Shown piece after piece: positions 10,858 through 23,506 of a stretch of DNA of 64,000 nt (positions are counted from its first letter, which is position 1; every line of letters starts with the position of its first letter). Source of the stretch: Hordeum vulgare subsp. vulgare (lineage: Eukaryota; Streptophyta; Magnoliopsida; Poales; Poaceae); assembly GCF_904849725.1 (NCBI RefSeq), contig NC_058520.1, positions 345,399,670 to 345,463,669 of the forward strand, written 5' to 3'. Both the position numbers and the translations under genes were made by a program. The notes beneath the pieces are model-generated. The model searched no databases. It worked only from the letters and a program-made list of their open reading frames with translations, and was not told where the DNA came from.

Positions 10858-12654
10858 TGTTGGGGAACGTAGCATGGGAAACAAAAAATTTCCTACGCAC
10901 ACAAAATACCTATCCATGGTGATGATCATCTACGAGAGGGGAGAGTGAATCTACATACCCTTGTAGATCACTAAGCGGAAGCGTATATAACGTGGTTGAT
11001 GTAGTGGAACATCTTCGCGATCCAAATCATAGCCCGTCCCGCGATCTGATCACGATCCATCCCGATCTAGTGCCGAATGGACGACACGTCCGCGTTCAGC
11101 ACACGTATAGCTCGATGACGATCCCTGCCTTCTTGATCCAGCAAGAGGGGAAAAGAGGTATATGATTTCTCTAGCATGACCACATGGTGGTGGTGGTGGA
11201 GCTATTCCGGCAAGGCTTCGCCTAAGCATCGCTGAAACTAGACTAGAGGAGAAACAGATCTAGAGAGAGAGGGCAACACGTGGCTGTTTTTCCGTGTCTC
11301 AAAAACCCTCAATACCTCTAGTATATATAGGAGGGAGGGAGGGGAGGAGGCAGCCTCAAACCCTCGAGGTTTGGCCGAAATTGGAGGTGGAGGAGTCCTA
11401 CTCCAATCCTACTAGGAGTAGGATTCCTCCTTTTCACTTGGAAACCCTTTCCACCTTTTCCACCTTTGGGTTTTTTGCCTCTCAAACCTCATGGGCCTTA
11501 GTGGGGGCTTATGTCAGCCCACTAGGGCCTTGTTTGTATCCTCCCACATCCCATAAGGCCCCTCGGGGCATGACTCCCCTCCCGATGGTCCCCGGTACCC
11601 TCCCGGCACTCCAGGTACACTACCGATGAGCCCGAAACTTTTCCGGTGACCAAAACAGGACTTCCTGTATATCAAACTGTACCTCTGGACCATTCCGGAG
11701 CTCCTCGTGACGTCCGAGATCTCATCCAGGACTTCGAGCAACTTTCGGTTACCAACACCTATAACTCAACTATACCGAAACGTCACCGAACCTTTAGTGT
11801 GCAGACCATGTGGGTTCAAGAACTATGCAGACATGACCGAGACACCTCTATGGTCAATAACCAATAGCAGGACCTGGATGCCCATATTGGCTCCTACATA
11901 TTCTACGAAGATCTTTATCGGTTGAACCTCTATGTCAAGGATTCAATTAATCCTGTATGATGTTCCCTTTGTCCTTCGGTATGTTACTTGCCTGAGATTC
12001 GATCGTTGGTATCTCTATACCTAGTTCAATCTCGTTATCGACAAGTCTTTTTACTCGTTCCATAATACAAGATCTCGTGGCTAACTCCTTAGTCAAATTG
12101 CTTGCAAGGCTTATTGTGATATTGTATTACCGAGTGGGCCCCAAGATACCTCTCCGTCATACGGAGTGACAAATCCCAGTCTCGATTCACGCCAACCGAA
12201 CAGACACCTTCGGGGATACCTGTAGAGCACCTTTATAGTCACCCAGTTACGTTGTGACGTTTGATACACACAAGGTATTCCTACGGTGTCTGCGAGTTGC
12301 ATGATCTCATGGTCATAATAACATATACATTGACATGCAGAAAAGAGTAGCAACAAACTGACATGATCATATGCTACGTTTATAGTTTGGGTCTTGTCCA
12401 TCACATCATTCTCCTAATGATGTAATCCCGTTATCAAGTGACAACACTTGTCTATGGCTAGGAAACCTTAACCATCTTTGATCAACGAGCTAGTCAACTA
12501 GAGGCTTATTAGGGATAGTGTTTTGTCTATGTATCCACACATGTATTTGAGTTTCCAATCAATAAAATTATAGCATGGATAATAAACGATTATCATGAAC
12601 AAGGAAATATAATAATAACCAATTTATTATTGCCTCGAGGGCATAGTTCCATCA
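10858..12654 (-). repeat. 3' LTR of Angela copy A (1797 bp)
   Basis: It begins TGTTGGGGAACGTAGCATGG and ends GCATAGTTCCATCA on the plus strand, next to GTCTCCCACTTGCACTAGA (the polypurine tract in reverse complement). It aligns along its length with the split LTR at 17744-26287. Confidence 0.9.
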
Positions 12655-15600
12655 GTCTCCCACTTGCACTAGAGTTAATAATCTAGTTCACATCACTATG
12701 TGATTTTGATGAATCTAACACCCATACAGTTCTGGGGTTTGATCATGTCTTGCTTGTGAGAGAGGTTTTAGTCAACGGGTCTGAACCTTTCAGATCTGAG
12801 TGTGCTTTACAAATCTCTATGTCATCCTGTAGGTGCTGCTACCAACGTGCCATTTTGGAACTATTCCAAATGACTGCTCCACTATACGAATCCGGTTTAC
12901 TACTCAGATTTTTCCGGATTAGTGTCAAAGCTTGCATCGGCGTAACCGTTTACGACGAACTGTTTTAACACCTCCATAATTGAGAAAAATTTCCTTAGCC
13001 CACTAGTTACTAAGGATAACTTTTGACCATTGTCCACTAATCCATTCATGGATCACTTTCGTACCCCTTGACAAATTCATGGTAAGGCACCCATCAGGTG
13101 TGGTACACAACATATCATACTATAGAGCCTATGTCTAATGCATAGGGGACGACCTTCATCCTTTCTCTTTCTTCTTCCGTGGTTGGGCTTTGAGTCTTAC
13201 TCAAATTCACACCTTACAAACAGCCAAGAACCCTTTCTTTGTCGATCTATATTGAACTCCTTCAAAAACTTGTCAAGGCATGCATTTCATTGAAAGTTTT
13301 ATCAAGCGTCTTGATCTATCTCTATAGATCTTGATGCTCAATGTTCAAGTAGCTCAATCCAGGTTTTCCTCTGAAAACACCTTTTCAAACAACCCTATAT
13401 GCTTTCCAGAAATTCTACATCATTTTCGATTAACAATATGCCAACCACATATAGTCATCAGAAATTGTACAGTGCTCCCACTCACTTTCTTGGAAATACA
13501 AGTTTCTCATAAACTTTGTATAAACCCAAAAACTTTGATCATCACATCAAAGCGCATATCCAACTCCGAGATGTTTACTCCAGCCCTTAGAAGGATTGCT
13601 AGAGCTTGCATACTTGTTAGCATCCTTCGGATCGACAAAACCTTCTGGTTGTATCACATACAACCTTTCCTCAAGGAAACCGTCGAGGAAACAATGCTTT
13701 GACATCCATCTGCAAGATGTAGCAACTCCTAACATAATTCCAACAGACTTTTAACATTGCTACGAGTGAGAAAGTCTCATCGCAGTCAACTCCTTGAACT
13801 TGTCGGAAACCTCTTTGCAACAAGTAGAGCTTTCTTAAACGGTGACTTTCACCATCATTGTATGTCTTCTTTTAAAGATCCATCTGTACTTAATAGTCTT
13901 ACGACCATCAAGTAGTTCTTCCAAAGTCCACACTTTGTTTTCATACATGGATCCTCTCTCGGATTTCATGGCCTCTAGCCATTTGTCGGAATCCGGGCCC
14001 ACTATTTCTTCTCCATAGCTTGTAGTTTCATTGTTGTCCAGCAACATGACCTCCAAGACAGGATTACCGCACCATTATGTAGTAGCGCGTATCCTTGTCG
14101 ACCTACGAGGTTTGGTAGTAACTTGATCTGAAGCTTCATGATCACCATCATTGGCTTCCACTTCAACTGGTGTAGGCGCCACAGGAACAACTTCATGCGC
14201 CCTTCTACTCTCTCGTTGAAGTGTTGGTTCAATAACCTCATCAAGTTCCTCCATCCTCCCACTCAATTCTTTCGAGAGAAACTCTTTCTCGAGAAAGGAC
14301 CCGTTTTCTGAAACAAACACTTTGCTTCTGGATCTGAGAAGGAGATATACCCAACTATTTTGGGTAACTTATGAAGATGCATTTATCCGCTTTGGGTTCA
14401 ATCTTATGAGGCCGAAGCCTTTGGACATAAGCATCGTAGCCCCAAACTTTTAAGAAACGACAGCTTAGGTTTCTCCAAACCATAGTTCATATGGTGTCAT
14501 CTCAACGGAACTATGTGGTGCCCTATTAAAGTGAATGTTGTTGTCTCCAACGCACAACCCCAAAATGATAGCGGTAATTCGATAAGAGACATCATAATAT
14601 GCACCATATCTAATAGGGTGCGGTTGTGACGTTCGGACACACCATCACACTATGGTGTTTCGGGTGACATTAGGTGTGAAACAATTTTCACATTGTCTTA
14701 AATGTATACCAAACTCGCAACTCAGATATTTACCTCCACGATCACATCGTAGACATAGTATCCTCTTGTCACGACGATCTTCAACTTCACTCTGAAATTG
14801 TTTGAACCTTTCAATAATCCAGACTTGTGTTTCATCAAGTAAATATACCAGTATCTACTCAAATCATCTGTGAAGTAAGAACATAATGATATCCACTTCG
14901 TGCCTCAGCACTCATTGGACTACATACATCAAAATGCATTACTTCCAAAAAGTTACTTTCTTGTTCCATCTCAATGGAAAACGAGGCCTTCAGTCATCTT
15001 GCCCATGTGGCATGATTTGCATGTCTCAAGTGATTCAAAATCAAGTGAGTCCAAACGATCCATCTGCATGGAGTTTCTTCATGCGTTTACACCAATAGGG
15101 ATGGTTTGTATATCTCAAACGACTCAAAAACGAGTGAGTCCAAAGATCCATGAGCATGGAGCTTCTTCATGTGTTTTACACCAATATGACTCAAGTGTGA
15201 GTGGCACAAGTAAGTGGTACTATCATTATTACTTTGCATCTTTTGGCATAAATATTATGAACATGTGTATCACTACGATCGAGATTCAATGAACCATTCA
15301 TATTGGTGCATGACCATTGAAGGTATTATTCATGTAAACATAATAACTTTTATTCTCTAACTTAAATGAATAACCGTATTGCAATAAACACAATCCAATC
15401 TTGTTCATGCTCAACACAAACACCAAATAACATTTATTTAGGATCAACACTAATCCCGATGGTAGATGGAGCGTGCGATCTTGATCACATCAACCTTGGA
15501 AACACTTCCAGCACATCATCACCTCGCCTTTAGCGAATATCTGTTTATTCCGTAGCTTTTATTTCGAGTTACTAACACTTAGCAACCTGAACCGGTATCT

Positions 15601-17743
15601 AATACCCCGGTGCTACTAGGAGTACCAGTAAAGTACACATCAAAATCATGTATATCCAATATACTTTTGTCGACTTTGCCAGCCTTCTCATCTACCAAGT
15701 AACTAGGGTAGTTCTGCTTTAGTGATTGTTCCCCTCATAATAGAAGCACTCAGTCTCGGGTTTGGGTTCAACCTTGGGTTTCTTCACTAGAGTGGCAAGT
15801 GGTTTGCTGTTTCATGAAGTATCCCTTCGTGCCCTTGCCCTTCTTGAAACTAGTAGCTTTACTAACCATCAACAATTGATGCTCCCACTTGATTTCTACT
15901 TTTGCGGTGTCAAACATCGCGAATAGCTCAAGGATCATCATATCTATCCTTGATATGTTATAGTTCATCATGAAGCTCTAATAGCTTGGTGACAGTGACT
16001 TTGGAGAACCATCACCATCTCATCTGGAAGATCAACTTCCACTCGATTCAAGCGATTGTAGTGCTCAGACAATCTGAGCACATGCTCAATGATTGAGCTT
16101 TTCTCCCTTACTTTGTAGACAAAGAATCTTGTCGGAGGTCTGATACCTCTTGACGAGGACACGAGCCTGAAATTCCAATTTCAGCTCTTGGAACGTCTCA
16201 AATGTTCTGCAACGTTCAAAACGTCTTCGACGCCTCAATTCTAAGTCGTTTAAGCATTATGCACTGAACTATCATGTAGTCATCAAAAGCGTGTATGTCA
16301 GATGTTCGCAACATCTATAGAGGACGCTCGGGGTTTAGTACACCGAGCGGTGCATTAAGGACATAAGCCTTCTGCGCAGGAATGAGGACAATCCTCAGTT
16401 TATGGACCCAGTCCGCATAATTGCTACTATCATCTTTCAACTAAATTTTCTCTAGGAACATATCAAAACAGTAGAGCTACAGCGCAAGCTACAACATAAT
16501 TTGCAAAGACCTTTTGACTATGTTCATGATAATTGAGTTTAGCTAATCATATTACTAATAACTCCCACTCGAATAGACATCCCTCTAGTCATTTGAGTGG
16601 CGTATGATCCAAATCCAGTAACTCAAGTCCGATCATCACGTGAGTTGAGTATAGTTTCAATGGTGAACATCTCCATGTTGATCATATCAACTATATGATT
16701 CATGCTCGACCTTTCGTCTCTTGTGTTCCGAGGCCATGTCTGTATATGCTAGGCTCGTCAAGTTAACCTGAGTGTTCCGTGTGTGCAAATGTTTTGCACC
16801 CATTGTATGTGAGCGTTGAGTCTATCACACCCGATCATCATATGGTGTCTCGAAATGACGAACCGTCGCAACGGTGCATAGTCGGGGAGAACACAATTTT
16901 ATCTTGAAATTTTAGTGAGGGATCACCTTATAATGTTACGATCTTTCTAAGCAAAATAAGGTGCATTAAAGGATTAACATCACATGCAAATCATAAGTCA
17001 TATGATATGGCCATGAACTTGTGCTTATTGATCTCCATCACCAAAGCACCGACATGATCTCCATTGTCACCGGCGCCGCACCATGATCTCCATCATCATG
17101 ATCTCCATCCTCGTGCTGCCATCGAGGTTGTCACGCTATCTATGCTATTACTACTAAAGCTACCACCTAGCGATATAGTAAAATCATCTGCAAGCACAGA
17201 CGTTAGTTTGAAGACAACCCTATGGCTTCTGCCGGTTGCCGTAGCATCGACGTGCAAGTCGATATTTAACTATTACAACATGATCATCTCATACATCCAA
17301 TATATCATTAATGTCTTTGGCCATATCACATCACATGCATACCCTGCAAAACAAGTTAGACGTCCTCTAATTTGTTGTTGCATGTTTTACGTGGCTGCTA
17401 TGGGTATCTAGTATGGTCGCATCTTACTTACGCAAAGCCACAACGGTGATATGCAAATTACTATTTAACCTTCTCCAAGGACCGCCTCGATCAAATCCGA
17501 TTCAACTAAAGTTGAAGATATAGACACCCGCCAGTCATCTTTATGCAACAAGTTGCATGTCAGTCAATGAAACCGCTCTCTCGTAAGCGTACGAGTAAAG
17601 TTGGTCCTGGCCGCTTCAATCCAATAATACCGTCGAATCAAGAAAAGACTAAGGAGGGCAGCAAATTGAACATCAACGCCCACAAACTATTTTGTGTTCT
17701 ACTCGAGATATCATCTACGCATGAACCTAGCTCATGATGCCAC
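12655..17743 (-). pseudogene. Internal region of Angela copy A: gag-pol remnants
   Basis: Read on the minus strand from the PBS at 17731-17743 (GTGGCATCATGAGC, a mutated tRNA-Met site). A Gag helix block (TRFFVYKVREKSS... LPDEMVMVLQS) is at 16162-15968. A protease-like LDTGS is near 15600. Integrase zinc-region remnants lie around 15250-15150. The post-integrase segment NGSFLEKEFLS with a following Ala/Pro/Glu linker is at 14320-14075, and the RT start (DSDKWLEAMKSE, WIFKR) at 14056-13835. A DGFLEE...QPEGF RT block is near 13690-13630. No domain is complete; stops and shifts occur throughout. It could not support its own transposition. Confidence 0.8.
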
Positions 17744-18305
17744 TGTTGGTGAACGTAGCATGGGAAACAAAAAAAGTCTACGCACACGCAATACCTATCC
17801 ATGGTGATGATCATCTACGTGAGGGGAGAGTGAATCTACATACCCTTGTAGATCGCTAAGCGGAAGCATATATAACGCGGTTGATGTAGTGGAACATCTT
17901 CATGATCCAAATCGCAACCCGTCTCGCGATCTCATCACGATCCGTCCCGTGATCCCATCACGATCCATCCCAATCTAGTGCCGAACGGACGACACCTCCA
18001 CGTTCAGCACCCGTACAGCTCGATGACGATCCCCGCCTTCTTGATCCACCAAGAGGGGCGAAGAGGTAGATGAATTCTCTATCATGGCGGCATGGTGGTG
18101 GTGGTGGAGCTATTCTAGCAGGGCTTTGCCTAAGCACCGCTGAAACTAGACTAGAGGAGAAACAGATCTAGAGAGAGAGGACAACACGTGGCTGTTTTTC
18201 TGTGTCTGAAAAACCCTCAATACCTCTAGTATATATAGGAGGTAGGGAGGGGAAGAGGCAGCCTCAAAACCTCAAGGTTTGGCCGAAATTGGAGGTGGAG
18301 GAGTC
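17744..18305 (-). repeat. 5' LTR of Angela copy A, part 1
   Basis: It begins TGTTGGTGAACGTAGCATGG, matching the LTR at 10858, and breaks off at GGAGGAGTC where the non-autonomous LTR element is inserted. It continues at 25040. Confidence 0.9.
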
Positions 18306-19841
18306 TGATACGTCTCCAACGTATCTATAATTTTTGATGGTTTCATGCTATTATCTTGTCAAACTTCGGATGTTTTGTATGCCTTTTATATCTTTTTTGA
18401 GACTAACTTATCAACTCAGTGCCAAGTGCCAGTTCCTGTTTTTTCCATGTTTTTGACCCCTTTCAGAGGAGGATTTTAAACGGAGTCCAAACGGAACGAA
18501 ACTGCTAAAAAGATTTTTTTCCGAAACAGAAAAAGATCAGGAAGCCTGAGAATCATGGCAGGGGGCCACCACGGACCCCACAAGCCCCCTAGCCGCGACC
18601 AGGGGGGCCCACGCCTCCCAGGCTTGTGGGCTCCCTGGTCCTCCTCTGCCCTAGGTCTTTCGCCTATAAATTCCCTAAAATCCAAGAAAAAATCAAGAGA
18701 TCATCGAAAGTACTTTTCCGCCGCCGCAAGCTTCTGTCTCTGCAAGATCCCATGTGGGGCACGTTCTGGTGCCCTACCGGAGGGGGGATTCGGATACGGA
18801 GGGCTTCTTCATCAACACCATGACCTCTCCGATGATGCGTGAGTAGTTCACCATAGACCTATGGGTCCATAGCTAGTAGCTAGATGGCTTCTTCTCTCTC
18901 TTGGATCTTCAATACAAAGTTCTCCATGATCTTCATGGAGATCTATTCGATGTAATCTTGTTTTGCGGTGTGTTTGTCGAGATCCGATGAATTGTGGATT
19001 TATGATCAGATTATCTATGAATCTTATTTGAGTTTCTTCTGATCTCTCTTATGCATGATTTCATATCCTTGTAATTCTCTTCGAGTTGTGGGTTTTGTTT
19101 GGCCAACTAGATCTATGATTCTTGCAATGGGAGAAGTGCTTGGTTTTGGGTTTATACCGTGTAGTGACCTCACCCAGTGACAGAAGGGGTAGCGAGGCAC
19201 GCATCTAGTTGTTGCCATCAAGGGTAAAAATATGGGGGTTTCATCATTGGTTTGAGTTTATCCCTCTACATCATGTCATCTTGCTTAAGGCGTTACTCTG
19301 TTTGTCATGAACTCAATACACTAGATGCATGTTGGATAGCGGTCGATGTGTGGAGTAATAGTAGTAGATGCAGAAAGTATCGGTCTACTTGTCTCAGACG
19401 TGATGCCTATATGTATGATCATTGCCTTAGATATCATCATGACTTTGCGCGGTTCTATCAATTGCTCGACAGTAATTTGTTCACCCACCGTAATATTTGC
19501 TATTTTGAGAGAAGCCTCTAGTGAACACTATGGCCCCCGGGTCTACTCCACACCATATTTTCAGCCTTACACTTTTTCTTCGTTTCAGTTTCCGTCTTTA
19601 GATCTCACTTTGCAATCAATCTTGAAGGGATTGACAATCCCTTTATAGCATTGGGTGCAAGCACTTTGTGTTTGTGCAGGTACTCTGGACTTGACGAGAT
19701 TCTCCTACTGGATTGATACCTTGGTTCTCAAACTGAGGGAAATACTTACTGCTCCTGTGCTGCATCACCCTTTCCTCTTCAAGGGAAAACCAACGCAAGC
19801 TCAAGAGACGACAAAAGGTTTCTGTCGACGTAGTAGAAGGA
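18306..19841 (+). repeat. 5' LTR of the non-autonomous element
   Basis: It starts TGATACGTCTCCAACGTATC and ends near GTCGACGTAGTAGAAGGA, just before the PBS. A few bases of uncertainty remain at the 3' end, because the 3' LTR ends GTCGACGTAGGA and appears 6 bp shorter there. Confidence 0.87.
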
Positions 19842-19842
19842 T

Positions 19843-19862
19843 TTCTGGCGCCGTTGCTGGGG
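19843..19862 (+). other. Primer-binding site of the non-autonomous element
   Basis: TTCTGGCGCCGTTGCTGGGG follows the LTR. The TGGCGCC core is a common PBS of Triticeae Gypsy elements; the cognate tRNA is not assigned here. Confidence 0.75.
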
Positions 19863-20066
19863 AGGATCTAGTCAAGAACTCATCCAAGTAAGTGTCGCAA
19901 ACTCATCTCTTGCATTTACTTTTTTTTGCCTCTCGTTTTCCTCTCCCCCACTTCTTAAAAAACAGAAATCTACAATTTTTTTTGCCTTTTTCGTTTGCAT
20001 TTCCTTTGCTTGTGTGCTATGTGCCTTCAATATGCTTGCATATTTGCTTGCTAAAAATCTAGTGAT

Positions 20067-20823
20067 ATGGATCCTCATCCACTTGCTAATCTCTTTAAGA
20101 GATCCAATTATGTTGATCCAATTGCTAGTGAGTTGAGTGCACTTGACTTTCTCTATGGAGTTTTGCTTGAGATGCGTGAATCTGAAAATCGTGATGAAGA
20201 AATTTATGAAGTGATTCACGAGGGCTCCTTGAATGAAAAGTATGATTGCAATGGTTTCAATATAAATTCTATTAGTGACAATCATGCTAAAAATATGCAA
20301 AACCCTAAGCTTGGGGATGCTAGTTTTGCTATGTCCTCTACTTGTTGCAATGATCATGAATGGGGTCATGATTGTTCTTATGATCTTGAAAATTTGTTTA
20401 AACCTCATGATGAATATGATATTTGCAATAATTTTGAAAGTGGGTTTGGAGAAGTCATGACTTTAGTTGATGATAATCCCATTATTTTTGAAGTGCGTCA
20501 ACTTTGCATGCATGTGGATCATGAAAAATATCCTATGGGATAGCTATATTGTTGAATTTGATTATGATCCCACATGTAATTGCTATGAGAGAGGAAAATA
20601 TTGTGGTAGAAACTTTCATGTTACCAAATCACCTCTCGTTATGTTGAGATTGATATTGTCTCTTTCTTCTTCCTTGCATATGGTAACTATTGGTTGTCTT
20701 GACAATCTGTTTTCCTATAAAATGCCTATGCATAGGAAGTATGTTAGACTTAGATGTGATTTTCACATGCTTTATGATGCTCTCGTTGTGCTTCAGTTCT
20801 TGTCTTTTTGTGAGCATCATTGA
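20067..20823 (+). pseudogene. Unassigned ORF of the non-autonomous LTR element (one frameshift)
   Basis: The ATG at 20067 opens a 158-codon frame (MDPHPLANLFKRSNYVDP...) that stops at 20541-20543. The adjacent frame carries coding-like sequence on to TGA at 20821-20823 (SYIVEFDYDPTCNCYERGKY, then a hydrophobic helix near codon 200 and MPMHRKYVRLRCDF). A single indel near 20540 would link the two, so the ancestral product was probably about 250 residues. It is acidic in the first half with Cys/His-rich stretches, and basic and hydrophobic in the second. It does not resemble gag zinc knuckles, protease, RT or integrase. I recall similar YYERGKY...YKIPMHRKW proteins from other Triticeae LTR elements, but cannot name a function. 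The start is chosen because it is the first ATG after the PBS with sustained coding. Confidence 0.6.
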
Positions 20824-23482
20824 ATTATCAATGCCTAGCTAAGGGCGTTAAACAATAGCGCTTGTTGGGAGGCAACCCAATGAATTTATTTATTTTTCTT
20901 TCTGTTTTCTTGCGTCCACACCATCATAATTCTATTATGATTGTGTTTTTTGTGTTTATTTTTGTGTTTGAGCCAAGCAAAACCTTTGTGACTAGTCTTG
21001 GTGATGGTTGTTTGATCCTGCTGGAAAAAGACAGAAACTTTTCGCTCACGAGATGATTTTTCATTTTTATTCAGAAAGAGCTTTTGAGTTGACTCTTTTT
21101 GCTGCTCGTTGATATGCCTTTTTCCCAGAACTTGGTAATTTTTCAGAATTTTTGAGGTACCAGAAGTATACGAAGTATACCGATTGCTACACACTGGTAT
21201 GTTTTTGACAGATTATGTTTTTGTTGAGTTGGTTGCTTGTTTTGATGAAACTATGGATAGTATCGGGGGGGGGGGGGTACTAGCCATGGAAAAGTGAGAA
21301 TACAGTAGCCCAACACCAATAAAAATAGAAATCAAGATTTCTACAGTACCTAAAGAGGTGGTAGTTTGTTTTCTTGTGCTAATAATATCACGAGTTTCTG
21401 TTTAAGTTTTGTGTTGTGAAGTTTTCAAGTTTTGGGTGATGTTCTCATGGACAAAGAGATAAGGAGTGGAAAGAGCTCAAGCTTGGGGATGCCCAATGCA
21501 TCCCAAGCCAAATTCAAGGACACCAAAAAGCCTAAGCTTGGGGATGCCCCGGGAAGGCATCCCCTCTTTCGTCTCCAATCCATCGGTAAAGTTACTTGGA
21601 GCTATATTTTTATTCACCACATGATATGTTATTTGCTTGGAGTGTCTTGTATCTTAGGAGTCTTTTCTTTTTGTTGTGTCACAATCATCCTTGCTTCACA
21701 CCTTTACATAGAGACATGCACTCATCGTGATTTTGCTAGAATGCTCATCGTGCTTCACTTATATCTTTTGAGCTAGATAGTTTTGCTCTTTGTGCTTCAC
21801 TTAGATCTTTTAGAGCACGGCGGTGCGTGACTTGGTAGTTGGCTTATGCTATGAAAGTAGTCCCAAAGGTGATAGGTACCCAAAGAGGATACAAAAACCT
21901 CCATCTTCATGTGCATTGAGTAGAAAGAGAAGTCTTGATTCCTCTCAATTAGTTTTGAGACGTGGATTTGGTAATATTAAGAGTTATGTTAGTATGGTGT
22001 TGTGAATCTAGAAATACTTGTCTTGAAGTTAGTGATTCCCGTAGCATGCACGTATGGTGAACCGCTATGTTAGGAAGTCGGAGCATAATTGATCCATTGA
22101 TTGTCATCCTTTGTGTTGAGGTCGGGATCGCGCGATGGTTAACACCTACCAACCCTTACCCTAGGAGTATGCGTTTAGCACTTTGTTTCGATTACTAATA
22201 AAAACTTTCGCAACAAGTATGTTAGTTCTTCATGACTAATGCGAGTCCATGGTATAGATGCACTTTCACCTTCCACCATTGCTAGCCTCTCTAGTGCCGT
22301 GCAATTCTCGCCGGTGCACAAACCCACCATATGCCTTCCTCAAAACAGCCATCACACCTACTTACTATGGCATTTTCATAGCCATTCCGAGATATATTGC
22401 CATGCAACTCCCATCGTTCGGTCTCATGACTTGCGCCGTCACTCTCATATTGCCATTGCATGATCGTAAGATAGCTAGCGAGTCATACGGCAAGCTAGAT
22501 CGTTGCACATCCCGATACAGTGCCGGAGGCATTTCCTATAGAGTCATCGTTCTAAGCTTTGAGCTGTGAGTAAATAAAAGTGTGATGATCATCATTATTA
22601 GAGCATTGTCCCATGTGAGAAAAAAAGAGAGGCCAAAAATCCCACATAAAAAAAAGAGAAAAAAAGAGGCCTAAGAGCCCAAATAAAAAAAAGAGAATTT
22701 AAAAAAAAAACGAGAGAAAAAGAGAGAAGGGACAATGCTACTATCTTTTCCACACTTGTGCTTCGTAATAGCACCATGTTCTTCATGATTGAGAGCCTCT
22801 CGTTTCGTCACCACCATATGCTAGTGGGAATCTTCATTATATAACTCGGCTTGTATATTCCAATGATGGGCTTCCTCAAATTGACCTAGGTCTTCGTGAG
22901 CAAGCAAGTTGGATGCACACCCACTAGTTCTCCTTTTGAGCTTTCACATACTTATAGCTCCAGCGCATCCTTTGTATGGCAATCCCTACTCATTCACATT
23001 GATATCTATTAAGGGGCATCTCCATAGCCCTTTGATACGCCGAGTCAATGTGACCATCTCCTCCTTTTTTTCTCACAACCACCACCACACTCTATTCCAC
23101 CTATAGTGTTATATCCATGGCTCACGCTCATGTATTGCGTGATAGTTATAAAAAGTTTGAGAAAGTAAGAGTGCGAAAACAATTACTTGTCCAATACCGG
23201 GGTTGTGCATGATTTACATTAGTTGTGTGAGGATGATGGAGCATAGCCAGACTATATGATTTTGTTGGGATAACTTTCTTTGGCCTTATTATTTTGAAAG
23301 TTCATGATTACCTTGCTAGTTTGCTTGAAGTATTATTGTTTTCATGTCAATAGCAAACTATTGTTTTGTATCTTACGGATCTGAACATTCATGTCACATA
23401 AAAAAAGTTGCAAAGGACAACTATGCTAGGTAGCATTACACATCAAAAATTCATTCTTTATCACTACCCTACTCGAGGACGA
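20824..23482 (+). other. Non-coding internal region with purine tract and repeated PPT-like boxes
   Basis: No domain is seen. The box AAGCTTGGGGATG, identical to the polypurine-tract core at 23492, occurs at 21479 and 21534 (and earlier at 20307). The two copies at 21479 and 21534 are each followed by short GGGATGCC...GGCATCCC inverted repeats. An A/G-rich low-complexity tract spans about 22613-22733, and a G11 run lies near 21270. Short ORFs here are compositional. Confidence 0.7.
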
Positions 23483-23506
23483 GCAGGAGTTAAGCTTGGG
23501 GATGTT
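23483..23506 (+). other. Polypurine tract of the non-autonomous element
   Basis: AGGAGTTAAGCTTGGGGATG lies immediately 5' of the 3' LTR and is the expected plus-strand primer. Confidence 0.85.

Noticed and set aside
10586..10900. 104-codon minus ORF beginning MRRKFFVSHATFPN
   Set aside because: Its first residues come from the end of the Angela LTR and it then reads the Gypsy pol tail out of frame; it is an artefact of the insertion border.
20067..20543. Host cellular gene
   Set aside because: It lies between PBS and 3' LTR of a bounded LTR element with its own target duplication, so it belongs to the element.
22598..22786. ORF across the purine-rich tract
   Set aside because: It is a low-complexity A/G repeat in the non-coding part of an LTR element.
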